From Streptomyces sp. TLI_146 (GTDB taxonomy: Bacteria > Actinomycetota > Actinomycetes > Streptomycetales > Streptomycetaceae): DNA of 64,000 bases. The notes beneath the pieces are model-generated. The model did no database searches and was not told where the DNA came from. It worked only from the letters and a program-made list of their open reading frames with translations. Positions within the stretch are counted from its first letter, which is position 1. Every line of letters begins with the position of its first letter. The translations under genes were made by a program, and so were the position numbers. This document shows, one piece after another, positions 61,861 through 64,000 of this stretch. The stretch covers positions 5,208,001 to 5,272,000 of the forward strand of contig NZ_PJMX01000001.1 of NCBI RefSeq assembly GCF_002846415.1, read 5' to 3'.

Positions 61861-62454
61861 ATGACAGACGCACCGCTCGGCCGCAGCGCCAAGTACACGA
61901 TCCTGACCACCGGTTACGTCGGCTCCACGGGGCCGGGGGTCGCCGCCACCGTCTCGTACGTCCGGGACGGCGACCGGCACGTCGTCTTCGACCCGGGCAT
62001 GGTGGCGAGCCGCGACGACATCCTCGGGCCGCTGGCGGAACTGGGGCTCGGCCCCGACGACATCACCGACGTGGTGCTCAGCCACCACCACCCGGACAAC
62101 ACGATGAACGTGGGGCTGTTCGGGCGGGCCCGGGTGCACGACCACAAGGTGGAGTACGCGGGCGACCAGTGGCGCAACCGGGACGCCGAGGGCTATGAGC
62201 TCACCCCGTCGCTCCGGCTGATCCGCACGCCGGGCCACAGCCCCGAGGACATCACGCTGCTGGCGGGCACGGACGCGGGGGTGGTGGCGTTCGCGGGGGA
62301 CCTGTGGTGGCACGCGGAGGGCCCGGCGGACGACCCGGTGGCCCCGGACCGCGAGGTCCTGCGGGCCTCGCGGGGGCGGGTGCTGGCGGTGGCGTCCCTG
62401 ATCGTGCCGGGGCATGGCGCTCCGTTCGCCCCGTCGCCGACGGTCCCGCGCTAA
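61861..62454 (+). CDS. MBL-fold metallohydrolase
   Basis: 197 aa from the ATG at 61861, GGAAGG about 9 nt upstream. Beta-lactamase-fold core: VVFDPGMVASRDD, the metal motif VVLSHHHPDNTMNVGLFG (a HxHxDx variant with Asn where the last His is usual), IRTPGHSPEDITLL and VVAFAGDLWWH. The altered metal motif places it among MBL subgroups such as MBLAC1-like hydrolases; the substrate is unknown. It diverges from the GlxA-type regulator gene. A tandem array of repeat arms starts right behind it. Confidence 0.85.
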   Translation: MTDAPLGRSAKYTILTTGYVGSTGPGVAATVSYVRDGDRHVVFDPGMVASRDDILGPLAELGLGPDDITDVVLSHHHPDNTMNVGLFGRARVHDHKVEYAGDQWRNRDAEGYELTPSLRLIRTPGHSPEDITLLAGTDAGVVAFAGDLWWHAEGPADDPVAPDREVLRASRGRVLAVASLIVPGHGAPFAPSPTVPR

Positions 62455-62459
62455 CCACT

Positions 62460-62836
62460 CCGTGGAAGGTGTCGTCTGCGGCCCGGTGGCGGGCTGGTCG
62501 CGCAGTTCCCCGCGCCCCTTTTTGGCCCGGAGTTCGTCTGCGGCCCGTCCCCAACTGGTCGCGCAGTTCCCCGCGCCCCTTATCGGGCCGGTGTTTGTCT
62601 GCGGGCTGTCCCCAACTGGTCGCGCAGTTCCCCGCGCCCCTTATCGGGCCGGTGTTCGTCTGCGGGTTGTGGCCGGTTGCTCGCGCAGTTCCCCGCGCCC
62701 CTAAAGGAGCGCCCCGAAGGGGCGCATCTAAGGGGCGCGGGGAACTGCGCGACCAGCCATCTATGGTCCGCAGACGAAGGCGGGTTTAGGGGCGCGGGGA
62801 ACTGCGTGAGCAACCGACCACCGGCCCGCAGGCGAA
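62460..62836. repeat. Intergenic repeat array with 61-bp period, site E
   Basis: Fills the 385-bp gap between two convergent genes. Four exact arms in the same orientation lie at 62499-62518, 62560-62579, 62621-62640 and 62682-62701, exactly 61 bp apart, each with a GTCTGCGG flank. Two arms in the opposite orientation follow at 62732-62751 (exact) and 62789-62808 (one mismatch). The centre carries a GCGCCCCGAAGGGGCGC hairpin. No gene. RNA across it can fold into alternative long hairpins. Confidence 0.88.
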
Positions 62837-62839
62837 GGA

Positions 62840-64000
62840 TCAGCAGTTGCCGGCCGCAGGCCGGCCCGCGAACCGGTCGCCCAGCCAGTCCGCCGCCGGC
62901 AGCGCACCAACCGTCACCCCACCAATATGCCCCAGCAGCGGCAGCGGATGCCAAGACACCGACGCCCCCCGCCCGCACCAGTCGCCCCGCAGACCCTCCC
63001 CCACCCCGTACGGGATGAGCTCATCCACCGTCCCGTGGTACAGGTACACCGGCGCATCCGGCGCCACCGTCCCGAGGCGGGACTCGTTGAGGCGGGACTG
63101 CCAGTCCGGCTGTTCCAGGGGGTTCTTGACCGTCAGGTCGGTGATCTTCTTGAAGGAGCCGACCGTCGAGTCGACCGCCACGCAGTGGGACTTGAAGTAG
63201 TCGACCAGCGCCTTGCCCGCCGGGTTCAGGTACGTGTCGAGCTTCAGCTCGGGAAACGCCGCGTCCTGCCCCGCCGCCGCCATGAAGATCAGGCCGGAGC
63301 CGAGCCCGCCGTCGTTGAAGTGGGCGACCTTCATCAGGTCGGCCGGGACACCCCCGGTAGCCGTGCCCTTGACCTTCAGCTCCGGCGCGTACGACTTGTG
63401 CAGCTCGGCCGCCCAACTGCTGGCCTGGCCGCCCTGGGAGTACCCCATGATCCCGACGGGGGATTCGGCGGAGACCCCGGGGATGCCCAGGCGCTGGGCC
63501 GCGCGCGCCGCGTCGAGGACGGCCGTGCCCTCGGCCCGGCCGACCGTGTACGTGTGGTCCCCGGGCGTGCCGAGACCCTCGTAGTCGGTCACCGCGACCG
63601 CCCACCCGCGCTGCACGATCTGGTTGATGAGCGTCGCCTCGACGGTCGTCCCGTACGGGAAGCCCGCACTCGGCGCGCAGGAGTCGCCCATGCCCACCGT
63701 GCCGACCGCGTACGTGACGAGCGGGCGCGGCCCGGTCCGGCCGTCGTCGGGCACGATCACCGTGCCGGACACGACGTTCGGGCCGCCCTTGGCGGTGGTG
63801 GAGCGGTAAGTGATGTGCCAGGCCTTGGTGTTGGTCCACTGGCCGGGCAGCGGGTGGAACGCGGTGGGCGCGGAGCTCACGACGTCCCCGGGCCGGGCGG
63901 CGGCGCCGGAGTCGGAGTCGGCCGCGAACGCGGTGGGGGTGGCTGCGGAGAGGAGGAGCCCGGCGGCGAGTGCGCCGGTGACCTGGGTCCGGAGGGGCAT
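62840..64000 (-). CDS. Secreted lipase (LIP-type triacylglycerol lipase)
   Basis: 386 aa with the ATG at the very edge of the window (63998-64000); an earlier start outside cannot be excluded. Signal peptide VTGALAAGLLLSAATPTAFA followed by Ala-Asp. Alpha/beta-hydrolase of the secretory lipase family: VSGTVIVPDDGRTGPRPLVT, VGTVGMGDSCAP, VAVTDYEGLGTPGDHTYTVG, nucleophile Ser in VGIMGYSQGGQASSWAAE, Asp in LYHGTVDELIPYG and the likely catalytic His in PLLGHIGGVTVGALPAADWL. It ends with Cys that can pair with WCGRG. It probably hydrolyses esters or lipids outside the cell. Confidence 0.88.
   Translation of the reverse strand: MPLRTQVTGALAAGLLLSAATPTAFAADSDSGAAARPGDVVSSAPTAFHPLPGQWTNTKAWHITYRSTTAKGGPNVVSGTVIVPDDGRTGPRPLVTYAVGTVGMGDSCAPSAGFPYGTTVEATLINQIVQRGWAVAVTDYEGLGTPGDHTYTVGRAEGTAVLDAARAAQRLGIPGVSAESPVGIMGYSQGGQASSWAAELHKSYAPELKVKGTATGGVPADLMKVAHFNDGGLGSGLIFMAAAGQDAAFPELKLDTYLNPAGKALVDYFKSHCVAVDSTVGSFKKITDLTVKNPLEQPDWQSRLNESRLGTVAPDAPVYLYHGTVDELIPYGVGEGLRGDWCGRGASVSWHPLPLLGHIGGVTVGALPAADWLGDRFAGRPAAGNC

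Noticed and set aside
1..64000. tRNA or rRNA genes
   Set aside because: No TTCGA-type T-loop with matching acceptor stem or rRNA-like stretch was found, even around argS and lysS.

Overview
The window is a 64 kb piece of chromosome from a high-GC actinomycete, almost certainly Streptomyces. The signs are very GC-rich third codon positions, frequent GTG starts, a single TTA (bldA-type) codon, leaderless starts behind TAnnnT boxes, and families typical of the genus (DUF397/XRE-DUF5753 pairs, DUF3558 and DUF4232 lipoproteins, DUF4229, futalosine-pathway menaquinone genes). I see no tRNA, rRNA, CRISPR array, transposase, integrase or phage structural gene.

Layout. 0-6 kb: the tail of a hemB-like gene, a molybdopterin oxidoreductase whose sixth codon is TTA, a beta-propeller protein, a PLP aminotransferase behind a palindromic operator, a DUF4232 lipoprotein, a 34-residue membrane protein and a membrane-anchored XRE regulator. 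6-14.4 kb: divergent argS and class I lysS, a DUF2637 membrane protein, two DUF3558-like lipoproteins and the RNA ligase rtcB. 14.4-22.2 kb: small-molecule and regulatory genes (SDR, YnfA, FAD monooxygenase/TetR pair with a clear operator array, MarR, Mut7-C RNase, metallophosphoesterase, two GNATs). 22.6-29.2 kb: an MgtA-like P-type ATPase with an ArsR regulator, then a molybdate uptake operon (HTH-TOBE regulator, ModA, fused ModB-ModC).

29.4-32.4 kb holds a secreted DNRLRE protein ending in a short cationic domain, translationally coupled to a small membrane protein. 33-45 kb is a respiratory island: hemL, a phosphatase, a deacetylase-like lipoprotein, the System II cytochrome c maturation genes (TlpA/ResA, CcdA, ResB, CcsB), and late futalosine menaquinone genes (UbiD, UbiA and UbiX types), followed by an Lrp regulator and aminofutalosine synthase mqnE. 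Haem, cytochrome c assembly and menaquinone thus sit together.

47.6-58.4 kb is the most interesting part: a secreted DNRLRE/VCBS/ricin-lectin protein (1208 aa) diverges from a 2152-aa secreted RHS/YD-repeat protein. The RHS protein carries an unrecognised C-terminal domain after its core and overlaps by GTGA a 120-aa membrane protein. With the 29.4 kb locus this suggests a family of secreted, polymorphic-toxin-like carriers with membrane-bound partners. 58.7-64 kb: a signal-less beta-trefoil lectin, a DUF397/XRE/ATPase module, a GlxA-type regulator, an MBL-fold hydrolase and a secreted lipase.

Between genes the window also holds 14 copies of a 20-bp arm (12 exact) that build composite palindromic intergenic repeats at five sites, several perfect hairpin terminators, and a set of leaderless promoters with a -10 box placed 6-7 nt before the start codon.
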